Assembly: GCF_028690125.1 (NCBI RefSeq)
Contig: NZ_JAQVBV010000034.1
Coordinates: forward strand, 1-58,186
DNA: 58,186 nt
DNA from: Bacteroides sp.
Lineage (GTDB): Bacteria; Bacteroidota; Bacteroidia; Bacteroidales; Bacteroidaceae
Direction: 5' to 3'
Both the position numbers and the translations under genes were made by a program. The first letter of the stretch is position 1; each line of letters begins with the position of its first letter. Shown piece by piece: positions 25,577-32,550 of this stretch. The notes under the pieces are model-generated. The model had not been told where the DNA came from. It did no database searches and saw nothing but the letters and a program-made list of their open reading frames with translations.

Positions 25577-26529
25577 AAGGACTCCTTTCTTCCGGGATTT
25601 CCGGTTTCCGTCTCCTGCTTGGGTGCTGCAACGGTGGAGTGGCATAGCTGTGCCGCCGCTTCATCGGGCAGGCACTCCAAGCGGTAGCAGGGGACAGTGG
25701 TTATAATCTGTTCAATAGTGGCGTGCACATCGTTCGCCATCCCGCTTTCCCACTTCATACACGAGCATGAGGGGGTGAGTGAGGCGTATGCCTCTAGGGT
25801 GGAGAGCTTTTTTATCCGGTTTTCCTTGGCTTGGCGCAACCGCACAATACCGCCCACGGGTGCGGAGGCGTTGCGGTAGCAGGGTGTCTTGCCGCTCCAC
25901 GGACTGCCGTAGGCAATGACCTCGCCCGTCTCGTTGATGCGCAGGATGGGGTGGTCGTCGTTGAGGGGTTCTACACCTCTTATATAGTGTTGCCAAAGTC
26001 GGCTGTGCGTACTCTTGCCCGTGCCGCTCCGTCCGAGGAACAGATAGGCTTTTCCTTCGAGCATTACCGCCGAGGCGTGGGTATGTACCGTGCCCGTTCC
26101 GGCAGTGGAAAGGGCAAAAAGCAGCATGAGCGCACTGTTGAGTCCTATCAGTTGGTGCAGGTGCGAACCGTAAAGGACAGCTTCGGAACGGGTGAAATCG
26201 GGGGAGACACGCAGACGACAGTTCTTCTCGCCGGATAAGGCGGGGTAGAACTCAAACAGATAGCCACCGCTGGTGCGGAATACATCTAGCCGGGAGGATT
26301 CTTCCGATCTGTCGCTATTGATAAAGACAGGGGTGGCATCGTCTGCTTCCAGCTCTTTGCAGACAGTTAAAGTGAAAACAAGTCCGGTTTCATCAAGAGT
26401 TTTCGCTTTCCCATCGGTAGCTTTTGCTTCAAAGGGAGCATAGGCGGTGAGCCACTCCCACAAGGGAGAGCCAGCTTCCATCTGTAAGCGGAAGGTATGG
26501 CGGGCTACGGTATAATCTATCTTTTTCAT
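25564..26529 (-). CDS. HPr-kinase-like protein (peptide kinase candidate)
   Basis: The protein has 321 residues from the ATG at 26529 (an ATG at 26553 adds 8). The P-loop GRSGTGKS spans residues 166-173, and NDDHP (190-194) resembles the conserved second motif of HPr kinase/phosphorylase. The VHTHASAV segment before the P-loop also matches HprK-related kinases. The N-terminal 130 residues are a separate domain. HprK-related kinases phosphorylate the C-terminal Ser in paeninodin-type lasso peptides; here the peptide ends DNSKMA, so the target residue could be an internal Ser or Thr. It is the first large gene of the leftward operon. Assignment is by motifs and context. Confidence 0.83.
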   Translation of the reverse strand: MKKIDYTVARHTFRLQMEAGSPLWEWLTAYAPFEAKATDGKAKTLDETGLVFTLTVCKELEADDATPVFINSDRSEESSRLDVFRTSGGYLFEFYPALSGEKNCRLRVSPDFTRSEAVLYGSHLHQLIGLNSALMLLFALSTAGTGTVHTHASAVMLEGKAYLFLGRSGTGKSTHSRLWQHYIRGVEPLNDDHPILRINETGEVIAYGSPWSGKTPCYRNASAPVGGIVRLRQAKENRIKKLSTLEAYASLTPSCSCMKWESGMANDVHATIEQIITTVPCYRLECLPDEAAAQLCHSTVAAPKQETETGNPGRKESLCSE

Positions 26530-26555
26530 TTTATCGTTTCTTTTGCTGTTCATCC

Positions 26556-26615
26556 TTAAATGGTAGCGTTCAGCGTACTTAAATAGTCGAACGATTGTTG
26601 TTCAGTTTGTTTCAT
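26556..26615 (-). CDS. Possible 19-codon leader ORF upstream of the kinase gene
   Basis: An ATG at 26615 opens a 19-codon frame ending with TAA at 26556, two bases before the alternative kinase ATG at 26553 (TAAGGATG). The peptide reads MKQTEQQSFDYLSTLNATI. The tight junction suggests coupling of the kinase gene to this frame. The frame also extends upstream in the same phase to 26650, so it may be the decayed end of a longer gene rather than a leader. Confidence 0.25.
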   Translation of the reverse strand: MKQTEQQSFDYLSTLNATI

Positions 26616-26650
26616 TCGGAATTCAATTTTTGTATCTTCTTTCTGATCTG

Positions 26651-26941
26651 TCAGGCACTATCCAGATGGAGTTTGTACTCAGCAGCTGTGGCAAACCAAC
26701 GGATATAGAGTAGTTTCTTGGCATAGTGGTCATAAACAGAATTACAACAATCAGCCAACGTAAGGGCTAAAAGCGTAAGCACGAGTGGCAAGGAACTGTT
26801 TATTGCACGCGTTGCACGAATTACTAATTGTAGGTAAGAATGTACATAAATATCCGACATCACCAGATTATTGGTGATCAATATTACATCTATTTTTTTC
26901 ATGTGATGGGTAAGCATTGGCAAAGTCTGAAATTTTGTCAC
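26651..26941 (-). CDS. Doubtful small protein at the head of the kinase operon
   Basis: A 96-residue frame (or 83 residues from the Met at 26902, MKKIDVILITNN) lies within the long leader of the leftward operon. It contains a hydrophobic stretch (SSLPLVLTLLALTLADCC) and no recognised domain. Its stop overlaps another frame that continues leftward to 26556, so a frameshifted remnant is possible. It lies just downstream of a -7 box at 27009-27016. It could be a real small membrane protein, a decayed gene, or chance. Confidence 0.3.
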   Translation of the reverse strand: MTKFQTLPMLTHHMKKIDVILITNNLVMSDIYVHSYLQLVIRATRAINSSLPLVLTLLALTLADCCNSVYDHYAKKLLYIRWFATAAEYKLHLDSA

Positions 26942-26979
26942 TCAGCAATATTTACGAGTTGTTATCTCTTCTTAAAAAT

Positions 26980-27002
26980 GAAAACTACACATTGCAGTTT
27001 TC
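26980..27002 (-). other. Hairpin at the expected 5' end of the leftward transcript
   Basis: GAAAACT (26980-26986) and AGTTTTC (26996-27002) form a 7-bp stem with a 9-base loop. On the minus strand it would be the first 23 bases of the operon transcript if the -7 box at 27009-27016 is used. It may protect the mRNA 5' end. Confidence 0.35.
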
Positions 27003-27008
27003 ACGGCA

Positions 27009-27016
27009 CAAAGGTA
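27009..27016 (-). promoter_or_regulatory. -7 box for the leftward kinase/PqqD/exporter operon
   Basis: The minus strand reads TACCTTTG, a perfect -7 box. No TTTG sits 19-21 bases upstream; instead the nearest operator-like repeat (27039-27053) lies about 22 bases upstream. A missing -33 box next to a regulator site is the arrangement expected for an activator-dependent promoter. Confidence 0.45.
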
Positions 27017-27038
27017 GTCACTGCGTTTCATTGGTGTG

Positions 27039-27120
27039 TTTCATATACGTAAAAACCCGCCTTTCAAATACGTAAATTCGCCTTTATTTCTTTCAAATGC
27101 ATCAATTGACGTATTTGAAA
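27039..27120. promoter_or_regulatory. Cluster of four 15-bp operator-like repeats
   Basis: Three direct copies of TTTCAAATACGTAAA-like sequence are at 27039-27053 (TTTCATATACGTAAA), 27062-27076 (TTTCAAATACGTAAA) and 27091-27105 (TTTCAAATGCATCAA). A fourth, inverted, is at 27106-27120 (TTGACGTATTTGAAA). Copies three and four abut as a 30-bp dyad with 13 of 15 positions matching. The cluster stands between the divergent AraC promoter and the -7 box of the leftward operon. It is most likely the binding region of the AraC regulator. Confidence 0.7.
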
Positions 27121-27128
27121 GAGGTTTA

Positions 27129-27160
27129 TTTGGCTTAAAATAAATAAACCCGTACCTTTG
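27129..27160 (+). promoter_or_regulatory. Promoter of the AraC regulator gene
   Basis: TTTG at 27129-27132, 20 bases, TACCTTTG at 27153-27160: a perfect Bacteroides promoter. The 30-bp operator dyad ends 8 bases before it. Transcription would start near 27167, 16 bases before the ATG. Confidence 0.85.
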
Positions 27161-27182
27161 CACGCGTTAATTAAGCAAAAGA

Positions 27183-28280
27183 ATGATAGAAGATTATTAT
27201 AGCAATATACAGTTCGCAGTGTGCGTGCTTTTACTGGCTACGGGGAGTCACTTATTGATTGGAAAGGTTCCGGAAAAATCAATTTTTGATACATACCGCA
27301 AATCGAGGAAGATAATGGGAGGAGGTTTTCTTGTGTTCTGTATGCAATTTTTCATCCAATGGAAGTTTAATGCCAGAGATGCCTTTCCAATAGTGGCATC
27401 GGCACTGAATATCACCTTCTTCTATTTATCAACTATTATGGTAGGCTTTTCGTTTATTTCACTACTTAACGAGAAGTATATGAACCGCAAACGGACGGTG
27501 ACACACCTCTCTTTTTGGGCTGTTATAAGTACTATCGTTTGGCTTTCTGTGGCTTTTTTGCCACGAAGTGTCTCAATATGGGTGCTCATATTCGCTGCGG
27601 GATGGCTTTTTGTGTACGTGGGTCGCCTGTCATGGGTATTTTTTAAAACATATCGCAACGCAGTACAGAAGATACAGAACTATCATTCCGACGACGTAGA
27701 CGGCTTTATCCGATGGGTCAGCAAGAGTGTGTTTTTTACTATTGTCATGGGGCTACTCTGCTCTGTAATGGCATTTGCTCCCAAGTGGATGATTACCATT
27801 TATCTTACCGTTAGTATTCCTTTCTTCTATTATATTTTTGTCTGCTTCCTCGATTATCTCATTCACTACGAAATGGTGGACAATGCCATTGAGGAGGAAT
27901 CCGAGATCGAAACTTCGAACATACAGACAGATAAGACTTTGACATATGAGCAGATAGAAGAAAAACTGCAAGACTGGATCGCGGCAAAAGGCTATCTGCA
28001 GTCCAAGATAAATATGGGAGATATTGCCCTACAAATAGGTTCGAACCGTTCCTATCTGTCCAGTTTCATCAATACAAAATATGGCTGCACCTACTACAAG
28101 TGGATTGCGCTACTGCGCACCCAAGAGGCGAAAAAGCTGCTGATTGACCAGCCGGAATTGACGATTCCACAGATAGCTGAAAAAGCGGGATTCTCTTCCA
28201 ACACTCATTTCACCACCCTATTCACAAAGGAGGAGGGACTTCCACCAGCCCAATGGAGGGAGAAACACACAGGTGTATAA
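27183..28280 (+). CDS. Membrane-anchored AraC-family transcriptional regulator
   Basis: This 365-residue protein has an N-terminal half with about six hydrophobic helices (for example FAVCVLLLATGSHLLIG, ITFFYLSTIMVGFSFISLL, WVLIFAAGWLFVYVGRLSW, FFTIVMGLLCSVMAFAP). A charged linker near residues 235-255 leads to a C-terminal AraC domain with two helix-turn-helix units (MGDIALQIGSNRSYLSSFIN and IPQIAEKAGFSSNTHFTTLF). This layout is known in Bacteroidetes as a 7TM-like AraC regulator. The DNA-binding part would be cytoplasmic and the membrane part would sense a signal. It is divergent from the peptide-modification operon and follows an operator cluster, so self-regulation and control of that operon are likely. 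Confidence 0.88.
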   Translation: MIEDYYSNIQFAVCVLLLATGSHLLIGKVPEKSIFDTYRKSRKIMGGGFLVFCMQFFIQWKFNARDAFPIVASALNITFFYLSTIMVGFSFISLLNEKYMNRKRTVTHLSFWAVISTIVWLSVAFLPRSVSIWVLIFAAGWLFVYVGRLSWVFFKTYRNAVQKIQNYHSDDVDGFIRWVSKSVFFTIVMGLLCSVMAFAPKWMITIYLTVSIPFFYYIFVCFLDYLIHYEMVDNAIEEESEIETSNIQTDKTLTYEQIEEKLQDWIAAKGYLQSKINMGDIALQIGSNRSYLSSFINTKYGCTYYKWIALLRTQEAKKLLIDQPELTIPQIAEKAGFSSNTHFTTLFTKEEGLPPAQWREKHTGV

Positions 28281-28399
28281 ACAGTATTTCCGGTACTTTT
28301 CCTATTTTTGTAACTATGCGAACAGACATACGTCCTCGATAGCGAACTGGTGTAACAAAAACTAAGAGCAAACATTTTTGGGATAAGGAGAAATCTTGT

Positions 28400-28438
28400 T
28401 TTCCTTTAAATGAAAAAATGTTTTTTATTTAAAGGAAA
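28400..28438 (+). terminator. Hairpin after the AraC gene
   Basis: TTTCCTTTAAAT (28400-28411) pairs perfectly with ATTTAAAGGAAA (28427-28438), 12 bp, with a loop ending in TTTTTT. It lies 120 bases past the AraC stop and probably ends that transcript, although it lacks a strong trailing T run. Confidence 0.5.
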
Positions 28439-28440
28439 CT

Positions 28441-28524
28441 ATAACCGCAAGCTCCGTTTATATAATTGAAGCTTTTGATTACATAATCGCAAGCTCCGAT
28501 TTTATAAACGGAGCCTGCGATTAT
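28441..28524. repeat. Direct and inverted copies of a CGCAAGCTCCG unit
   Basis: CGCAAGCTCCG occurs at 28446-28456 and again at 28488-28498. The second copy extends to ATAATCGCAAGCTCCG (28483-28498) and pairs with CGGAGCCTGCGATTAT (28509-28524) as a 16-bp stem with one wobble and a 10-base loop. The unit is GC-rich in AT-rich surroundings and may mark the right end of the acquired island. Confidence 0.6.
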
Positions 28525-28635
28525 AATTCTATTACCATAAAAATAAGTTTTATTTCAGAGATAAACAAGTAATCTTCCTTCCAAAGAGAGATTATTCATG
28601 GGACTATTAATGTTAATCCTCAATCAACTATAATC

Positions 28636-29574
28636 TTATAAATTATAATCTTTTGCTACCGCTCTTTGAAAAGCCTCCACCAGTTCTCGCATTACTTCTT
28701 CAACATTCTGCTGACGTGAAATTAATGCGGAAACTTGTCCTATTTCCAATTCACCTTCTTCCAAATCTCCTTCAAAGATGCCTCTTTTAGCACGACCTTT
28801 CCCCAACAAACCACGCAGTTCTTCGGCTGAAGCACCTTCATTCTCTGCTTTCTCTACCGCATCGCGAAAATGATTCTTTACCAAGCGTGTAGGAGCTAAT
28901 TTCTTTAATAGTAACTTAGTGTCCCCTTCTCCAAGACTCAAACAATATTCTTTAAAAATCTGACTTGCTGAACTTTCATCCGTTAATGCAAAACGAGTTC
29001 CTATTTGTACTCCTTCAGCTCCCAATACCATGGCGGCAAGCATTCCTTCACCCGTACCAATACCTCCAGCGGCAATTAACGGTAGTGTAGTTGCATTACG
29101 TACAGCAGGAATCAGACAAAATGTTGTTGTTTCCTCTCTCCCATTATGTCCACCAGCTTCAAATCCTTCGGCTACCACAGCATCGACTCCTGCTTCCTCA
29201 CATTTCACAGCAAAACGAGAAGATGAAACAACATGAACAACTGTAACGCCCCGTTCTTTCAACCATCCGGTCCATGTTTTAGGATTTCCGGCGGAAGTAA
29301 ATACAATCTTTACCCCTTCTTCTACTACAATGTTCATGATATCCTCTATCTGAGGATACATCAAAGGAATATTCACTCCAAAAGGATAGTCTGTTGCAGC
29401 ACTACACTTACGAATATGCTCACGAAGAGTTTCAGGATGCATTGATCCAGCACCAATCAGTCCTAAACCTCCGGCATTACTTACAGCGGAAGCAAGCCGC
29501 CAACCGCTACACCACACCATTCCTGCTTGAATTATAGGATATTGAATCCCAAAGAGAGAAGTAATTCTATTCAT
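28636..29574 (-). CDS. NAD(P)H-dependent flavin oxidoreductase / nitronate monooxygenase family
   Basis: This 312-residue TIM-barrel flavoprotein starts at the ATG at 29574. It begins ITSLFGIQYPIIQAGMVW, the standard opening of the 2-nitropropane dioxygenase/FabK family. It has VVAEGFEAGGHNG with the conserved His of nitronate monooxygenases and the FMN phosphate-binding segments PLIAAGGIGTGEGM and GAEGVQIGTRF. The reaction could be nitronate oxidation or enoyl-ACP reduction (FabK-like); motifs alone do not decide. It is transcribed alone, flanked by repeats on both sides. No Fe-S or other extra domain is present. Confidence 0.85.
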   Translation of the reverse strand: MNRITSLFGIQYPIIQAGMVWCSGWRLASAVSNAGGLGLIGAGSMHPETLREHIRKCSAATDYPFGVNIPLMYPQIEDIMNIVVEEGVKIVFTSAGNPKTWTGWLKERGVTVVHVVSSSRFAVKCEEAGVDAVVAEGFEAGGHNGREETTTFCLIPAVRNATTLPLIAAGGIGTGEGMLAAMVLGAEGVQIGTRFALTDESSASQIFKEYCLSLGEGDTKLLLKKLAPTRLVKNHFRDAVEKAENEGASAEELRGLLGKGRAKRGIFEGDLEEGELEIGQVSALISRQQNVEEVMRELVEAFQRAVAKDYNL

Positions 29575-29616
29575 AATTAATATCATTCTATGTGCTAATA
29601 GCCAATGTTCCATATG

Positions 29617-29715
29617 CTCTCTGTCATTAAATCTAAGGGAGCGTAGTGAAACATTTCTTCTTAGTTTTAATAACAAGAAAGAAAAGATCATTCACTACGT
29701 TCCGAATGACAGAGA
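29617..29715. repeat. Imperfect 99-bp inverted repeat (dispersed Bacteroides-type)
   Basis: TCTCTGTCATT at 29618-29628 and GGGAGCGTAGTGAA at 29637-29650 pair with TTCACTACGTTCC at 29691-29703 and AATGACAGAGA at 29705-29715. The inner part also pairs (TTTCTT with AAGAAA). The GTCATT...GTAGTGAA pattern is reminiscent of dispersed palindromes seen between Bacteroides genes. It could fold into a long cruciform or terminate transcription from either side. Confidence 0.6.
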
Positions 29716-29773
29716 CTCTTGTATATTATAATAAACTAATTAGGATGTACTGCCTTATGTAATAATAACATCT

Positions 29774-30373
29774 TCAGCGGGCAATCTGTTCAATAGGAGT
29801 ATTAATCAGCACGGTAGTCGAATCTCCATATGTACTCAAAACCTCCAACGTACGGTCACGCGCCTCCCGTCTCTTTTTACTCCAGAAATCTTTCGTAAAG
29901 GCAGCCATTAAATCAAGACCTCCGATAGCCCCTCCACTGATATATACCCCGCTTTTACCAATAGAGATATTGGAGCTTTTGGTATATAGCAACTGACGAA
30001 GTTCATAAAAAGGATCTCCACGCCAGGTGTTTTTAGTTACTTTTATTTTTTTCTGATAAATAGGATCCCAATCATAGGGGGTAGTAGCAGTATAAGGCTT
30101 TAATGTGAGAATGACTTTCGGTTTAGGTAAAACCTGAGGAAGAGATTTGTCGAATTGCATCCAGCTTTTCTCTTTAGACATCCGAGGAGATCCTGTCCCA
30201 TTGCCCAGATCTATTGACTTTACAGCATCAGGATTCAGTTTCAACTCCGGATCACCATCTAACCACTTTTTCAAACGCAAAGAATCCTTCGCAGTCCATT
30301 CTTGCGCATATACCAATAAAGTTGTTAAGCACAAGACCATAGCTATAACAATCCGCTTTATCAATCCATCCAT
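29774..30373 (-). CDS. Exported hypothetical protein, DUF4858-like
   Basis: The protein has 199 residues from the ATG at 30373 (a GTG at 30382 overlaps the upstream stop). A signal peptide ends near LLVYAQ. The mature start EWTAKDSLRLKKWLDGDPEL and the PRMSKEKSWMQFDKSLP segment are shared with the upstream paralogue. The C-terminal part SGGAIGGLDLMAAFTKDFW is also shared. It resembles Bacteroides proteins annotated DUF4858. It is last in a five-gene operon led by an ECF sigma factor, so it is likely an envelope protein under that sigma's control. Function is unknown. Confidence 0.6.
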   Translation of the reverse strand: MDGLIKRIVIAMVLCLTTLLVYAQEWTAKDSLRLKKWLDGDPELKLNPDAVKSIDLGNGTGSPRMSKEKSWMQFDKSLPQVLPKPKVILTLKPYTATTPYDWDPIYQKKIKVTKNTWRGDPFYELRQLLYTKSSNISIGKSGVYISGGAIGGLDLMAAFTKDFWSKKRREARDRTLEVLSTYGDSTTVLINTPIEQIAR

Positions 30374-30378
30374 TCTTT

Positions 30379-30930
30379 TCACTTATGTTTATTATAATCC
30401 TTAAGCACCTCCAATGTATGCGTACGCATCTGTTTTTTCCGAAACTGCCAGAAATCTCTAGTAAAAACTTGCAGCAGGTCTAACCCAAAAAACAATCCTC
30501 CGTTCACTCTTACTCCATTACCTAACGATATACCTTCGGGAGGAGGTAAATATATACCCATCGTTGTCTGCAATGTATCCAAAGGCAAGGGAATATAAAC
30601 AAGCTTATAGGTTTCCAACATCATAAGAGGTAGCTTTCTATCAGACAGTCTCCGGCTATTGTACGATGAGTCTGATTCCACAACTTCAGAAGGAGAAATA
30701 ACCCGTGGAAGCGATTCATCAAAACGCATCCACCTTTTCTCATTAGACATACGGGGAGTCTCCTTACTGTTATCGAACTTAATACTTTTAACAGCCTCGT
30801 TGTTTAATTTGAGTTCTTCACCATTCTCCAGTGATTTCTTCAATCGTAGAGAATCCTCTGCATTCCATTGAGCGTAGCACGCCCCTGTCAGCAGCATTAA
30901 AACTACTGATATAAACAAACGACCCCACAT
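30379..30930 (-). CDS. Exported hypothetical protein, DUF4858-like paralogue
   Basis: This 183-residue protein has a signal peptide (LFISVVLMLLTGACYAQ) and is homologous to the next gene: WNAEDSLRLKKSLENGEELKL, PRMSNEKRWMRFDESLPR, and GLDLLQVFTRDFW near the end. The stop overlaps the GTG alternative start of the paralogue, showing that the two are coupled. A tandem duplication is evident. The signal ends near a Cys (GAC), so lipidation cannot be excluded, but cleavage after YAQ looks better. No function is known. Confidence 0.6.
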   Translation of the reverse strand: MWGRLFISVVLMLLTGACYAQWNAEDSLRLKKSLENGEELKLNNEAVKSIKFDNSKETPRMSNEKRWMRFDESLPRVISPSEVVESDSSYNSRRLSDRKLPLMMLETYKLVYIPLPLDTLQTTMGIYLPPPEGISLGNGVRVNGGLFFGLDLLQVFTRDFWQFRKKQMRTHTLEVLKDYNKHK

Positions 30931-30970
30931 TTTTGCTCATCTTTATTGTCCGAAAACTTTTTTTTCGTTG

Positions 30971-31498
30971 TTACCACCAACGGTAACCTGTTCCACAAAG
31001 CGGTTCATCATAACACGGATCAATTGTCCAGGTTGTTCTCGGATATTTTCGCCCTTCCCACCAACGGCGGTAACAAGCAGCAGCATCCAAGACCTCTTCA
31101 TCCGTCAGGAAATAAATTGCTTCATAATTTTCAGCATTCGCCAATACCATCTTGCATCCTAACGACGGAGGCGTACCTTGGCGAATAGACTCTACTACCC
31201 AAAGCATACACTCACCTAAACGGATTTTTCCGTTATTCATATTATATACTGAGGGAAAGGAAGGTATAATGGTTAAATCTTCCGCATATTTTAAAAGTTC
31301 AGGAATATCTTCTTCTGTGAAATGGGGTACATCTACCACCCCTTTCTCATTCTGCACCTTATATGTTCCTGCCTTCAATTGTTTCACAAAAAGGGTAACA
31401 TCAGGATTGTTATAATCCATTTCGCTGCTGCATCCTATCAAAGATACCATCAGGCTAACGGCCATGCACAGCATAATAAGTGTTTTTTTCATTTTCAT
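30971..31498 (-). CDS. Lipoprotein, DUF4943-like
   Basis: The protein has 175 residues from the ATG at 31498. The lipobox LIGC puts the lipidated Cys early in the sequence, followed by the SSEMDYNNPDVTLFVKQLKA opening. Further features are the FTEEDIPELLKYAEDLT motif and a tryptophan-rich end (RRWWEGRKYPRTTW and CGTGYRWW). It resembles the DUF4943 family of Bacteroides. It lies 5 bases downstream of the anti-sigma/barrel gene and 40 bases upstream of the DUF4858-like pair. It is an outer-membrane or periplasmic lipoprotein of unknown role in a sigma-factor operon. Confidence 0.6.
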   Translation of the reverse strand: MKMKKTLIMLCMAVSLMVSLIGCSSEMDYNNPDVTLFVKQLKAGTYKVQNEKGVVDVPHFTEEDIPELLKYAEDLTIIPSFPSVYNMNNGKIRLGECMLWVVESIRQGTPPSLGCKMVLANAENYEAIYFLTDEEVLDAAACYRRWWEGRKYPRTTWTIDPCYDEPLCGTGYRWW

Positions 31499-31503
31499 AA
31501 GGG

Positions 31504-32550
31504 TTAATACGTCATGCGAATTCCGCAAAGCAAATTAAAATTAGTCGGCCTTTTTGTACGTACCGTAGCAAGTTTCGAATCAGTGCTGAAATGATGGGAA
31601 ATACCTGGTTCGGCAAAAAGTGCAAGTTGATCATTAATCTTATAATTGATTCCTATACCGGCAGTCACTGCCAGTTGGATAGGTTCTTCTTTAAAACTAT
31701 TATCAGGTGCTCCGCCTATGCATTTATCTACAATGCCACCTACAGATGCATAAACATCCACCTTCTTCGTATTAGCTAATGTAATATTCAGTTTTACCGG
31801 AATTCCCAAATAATGTAAAGCTTGTTCTTCGGAACGAAGATTCGAATAGAGCAACCCTGTTTCTATTCCCAGAAAATTGTTCAATTTCCGCTCTATTGTT
31901 ACACCTGCAGAAACCGGCATTTTATATGTACCGTTTTCAGCCGGAAGAGCAGTCCCTATCTGAGCTTTCATTGCCCAATGATGTTCCTTCTCCATTTTTG
32001 CCTGAAGCGGAGCATTCGCAGCATCTTTCTGTTCTGTCACTGTTTCTAAATCCGGTTGCTCGTTGGTTGCTTGCCAATAGTCATTACGCCTTTTCATCCG
32101 GCTATCGTTACCCACAGAACTTGTCGAAGAAAAGGTAAACGACATAGAAAAGGAAATTGAAACTGAGTCTTCGGCTTCAACGTGTTGTGAAAGCATTCCG
32201 TAAGATCGCGGTGAAGGTTTTGCCAATACCGGTTGCACAGGCTGAGGCAACTGATTGACACGTACTCCGTCTCCATCCAAAGCTCCTCCGTGCGTTACCG
32301 CTATTTGAGTAAACGCTTCTTCAATCTCATCTTTTGGTGAAAGATACCAAAACGTAGCCGATGATGCAGCCAAAACCAACAATACGGATGCCGCAGCTGC
32401 CACACGGAAAAGCAACAACCGGCGACGATGTTGGCAAGCCACAGGAATATCCTGCGAAAGCTCTTCCCAAAATCCCTCCCGGACAGTCATCCCGGTATCG
32501 GCGAGACGTGTACGAAACAGGTCGGTTATTTCATCTTTTTCTTTCTTCAT
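31504..32550 (-). CDS. Inner-membrane anti-sigma-like protein fused to an outer-membrane-type barrel
   Basis: This 348-residue protein has a charged cytoplasmic N-terminus (ITDLFRTRLADTGMTVREGF) like short anti-sigma domains. A transmembrane helix follows at about residues 43-68 (LLLFRVAAAASVLLVLAASS). A Pro-rich linker leads to a C-terminal beta-barrel-like domain (MKAQIGTALPAENG, FLGIETGLLYSNL, LHYLGIPVKLN, LALFAEPGISHHF, final Tyr). It overlaps the sigma gene by 20 bases, which supports partnership. A barrel that inserts into the outer membrane while the helix sits in the inner membrane would span the envelope; alternatively the barrel-like part is a small periplasmic domain. Confidence 0.72.
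   Translation of the reverse strand: MKKEKDEITDLFRTRLADTGMTVREGFWEELSQDIPVACQHRRRLLLFRVAAAASVLLVLAASSATFWYLSPKDEIEEAFTQIAVTHGGALDGDGVRVNQLPQPVQPVLAKPSPRSYGMLSQHVEAEDSVSISFSMSFTFSSTSSVGNDSRMKRRNDYWQATNEQPDLETVTEQKDAANAPLQAKMEKEHHWAMKAQIGTALPAENGTYKMPVSAGVTIERKLNNFLGIETGLLYSNLRSEEQALHYLGIPVKLNITLANTKKVDVYASVGGIVDKCIGGAPDNSFKEEPIQLAVTAGIGINYKINDQLALFAEPGISHHFSTDSKLATVRTKRPTNFNLLCGIRMTY

Noticed and set aside
21742..26553. Calling the island operon a canonical lasso-peptide cluster
   Set aside because: No asparagine-synthetase-like cyclase and no transglutaminase-like B2 protease are present; only the leader motif, PqqD-like protein, kinase, nucleotidyltransferase and exporter resemble lasso clusters.
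28441..28524. CRISPR-like repeats
   Set aside because: Only two direct copies and one inverted copy of a short unit are present, with no regular spacers and no cas genes.
29617..29715. An invertible promoter (phase-variable switch)
   Set aside because: The inverted repeat has no promoter between its arms and no site-specific recombinase gene is nearby; it looks like a dispersed palindrome.
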